39,434 nt of DNA from an uncultured Eubacteriales bacterium. Its GTDB lineage: Bacteria > Bacillota > Clostridia > Oscillospirales > Oscillospiraceae. The stretch lies in the NCBI GenBank assembly GCA_900546295.1, contig URCK01000010.1, positions 1 to 39,434 on the forward strand. Direction: 5' to 3'. The position numbers and the translations under genes are program-made. Of this stretch, positions 39,344 through 39,434 are shown piece after piece (position 1 is the first letter of the stretch; every line of letters begins with the position of its first letter). A model generated the notes under the pieces. It did not search any database. It saw nothing but the letters and a program-made list of their open reading frames with translations, and was not told the origin of the DNA.

Positions 39344-39434
39344 AGACCCACCCAGAGAAAATTTGCATTGGCAGTTTGCGGCTTGAAGGGCTGCACGCGC
39401 TGCGCAGTGTAGGTGCGGTGTACGTGGCTTCGCC

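Noticed and set aside
39130..39396. 88-residue minus-strand frame over the end of glmS with YSTVTDFARFLG
   Set aside because: It is the antisense of the conserved glmS C-terminus (PRNLAKSVTVE), so it recurs in many genomes as a false gene.

Overview
The window looks like a chromosomal piece of a GC-rich, low-oxygen Firmicute of the Clostridia, most like the Oscillospiraceae/Ruminococcaceae of the gut. The evidence is the gene content and order (gdpP-rplI-dnaB-tilS, alr-mazF, reverse rubrerythrin, RNase J, DegV), a glmS ribozyme, strong AGGAGG-type ribosome binding sites, and GTG or TTG starts in several genes. It is mostly core genome. No prophage, transposase, CRISPR array, rRNA or tRNA was seen.

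Layout. 1-4763 (minus strand): gdpP, rplI, dnaB and a tilS cut by the window edge. 4832-9204 (minus): a tandem duplication of about 2.16 kb. Each copy carries a secreted M14 zinc carboxypeptidase lipoprotein, its terminator and a long structured upstream region. 9380-11178: RNase J with a TTG start. 11182-12819: a PadR repressor and two small DUF2812-like membrane proteins. 12826-13796: a Nudix NADH/NAD pyrophosphatase. 18380 down to 13797 (minus): a ytr-like operon made of a 27-residue membrane peptide, a GntR/YtrA repressor, an ABC ATPase, a large permease, a peptidoglycan amidase and an anchored unknown protein. 18513-20068: an AGCS sodium/alanine symporter. 20159-22919: rpsO and pnp. 22935-26323: mnmE, degV, prmA. 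26340-28287: a second PadR plus a large DUF2812-like membrane protein. 28299-29919: divergent folD and 5-formyl-THF cyclo-ligase. 29979-30742: reverse rubrerythrin. 30922-35083: lipoproteins, alr, mazF and an anchored coiled-coil protein. 35106-35890: an unknown gene coupled to nrdR. 36964 down to 35901 (minus): a DUF421/DUF4363 pair. 37105-39242: glmS ribozyme and glmS. 39243-39434: palindromic intergenic DNA.

How it fits together. Several loci concern the cell envelope: c-di-AMP turnover (gdpP), D-alanine (alr), amino sugar supply (glmS with its ribozyme), an ABC operon with an amidase, and secreted carboxypeptidases. RNA metabolism is also well represented (rnjA, pnp, mnmE, tilS, mazF, rpsO, prmA). 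The most interesting signals are the duplicated structured leader upstream of the two carboxypeptidases, an identical operator architecture (TATCG-N5-CGATA) at two separate PadR/DUF2812 loci, the unlisted 27-residue peptide in a YtrG-like position, a FolD without its usual catalytic lysine and glutamine, and a MazF with no visible antitoxin. All functions are inferred by reading; no database search was run.
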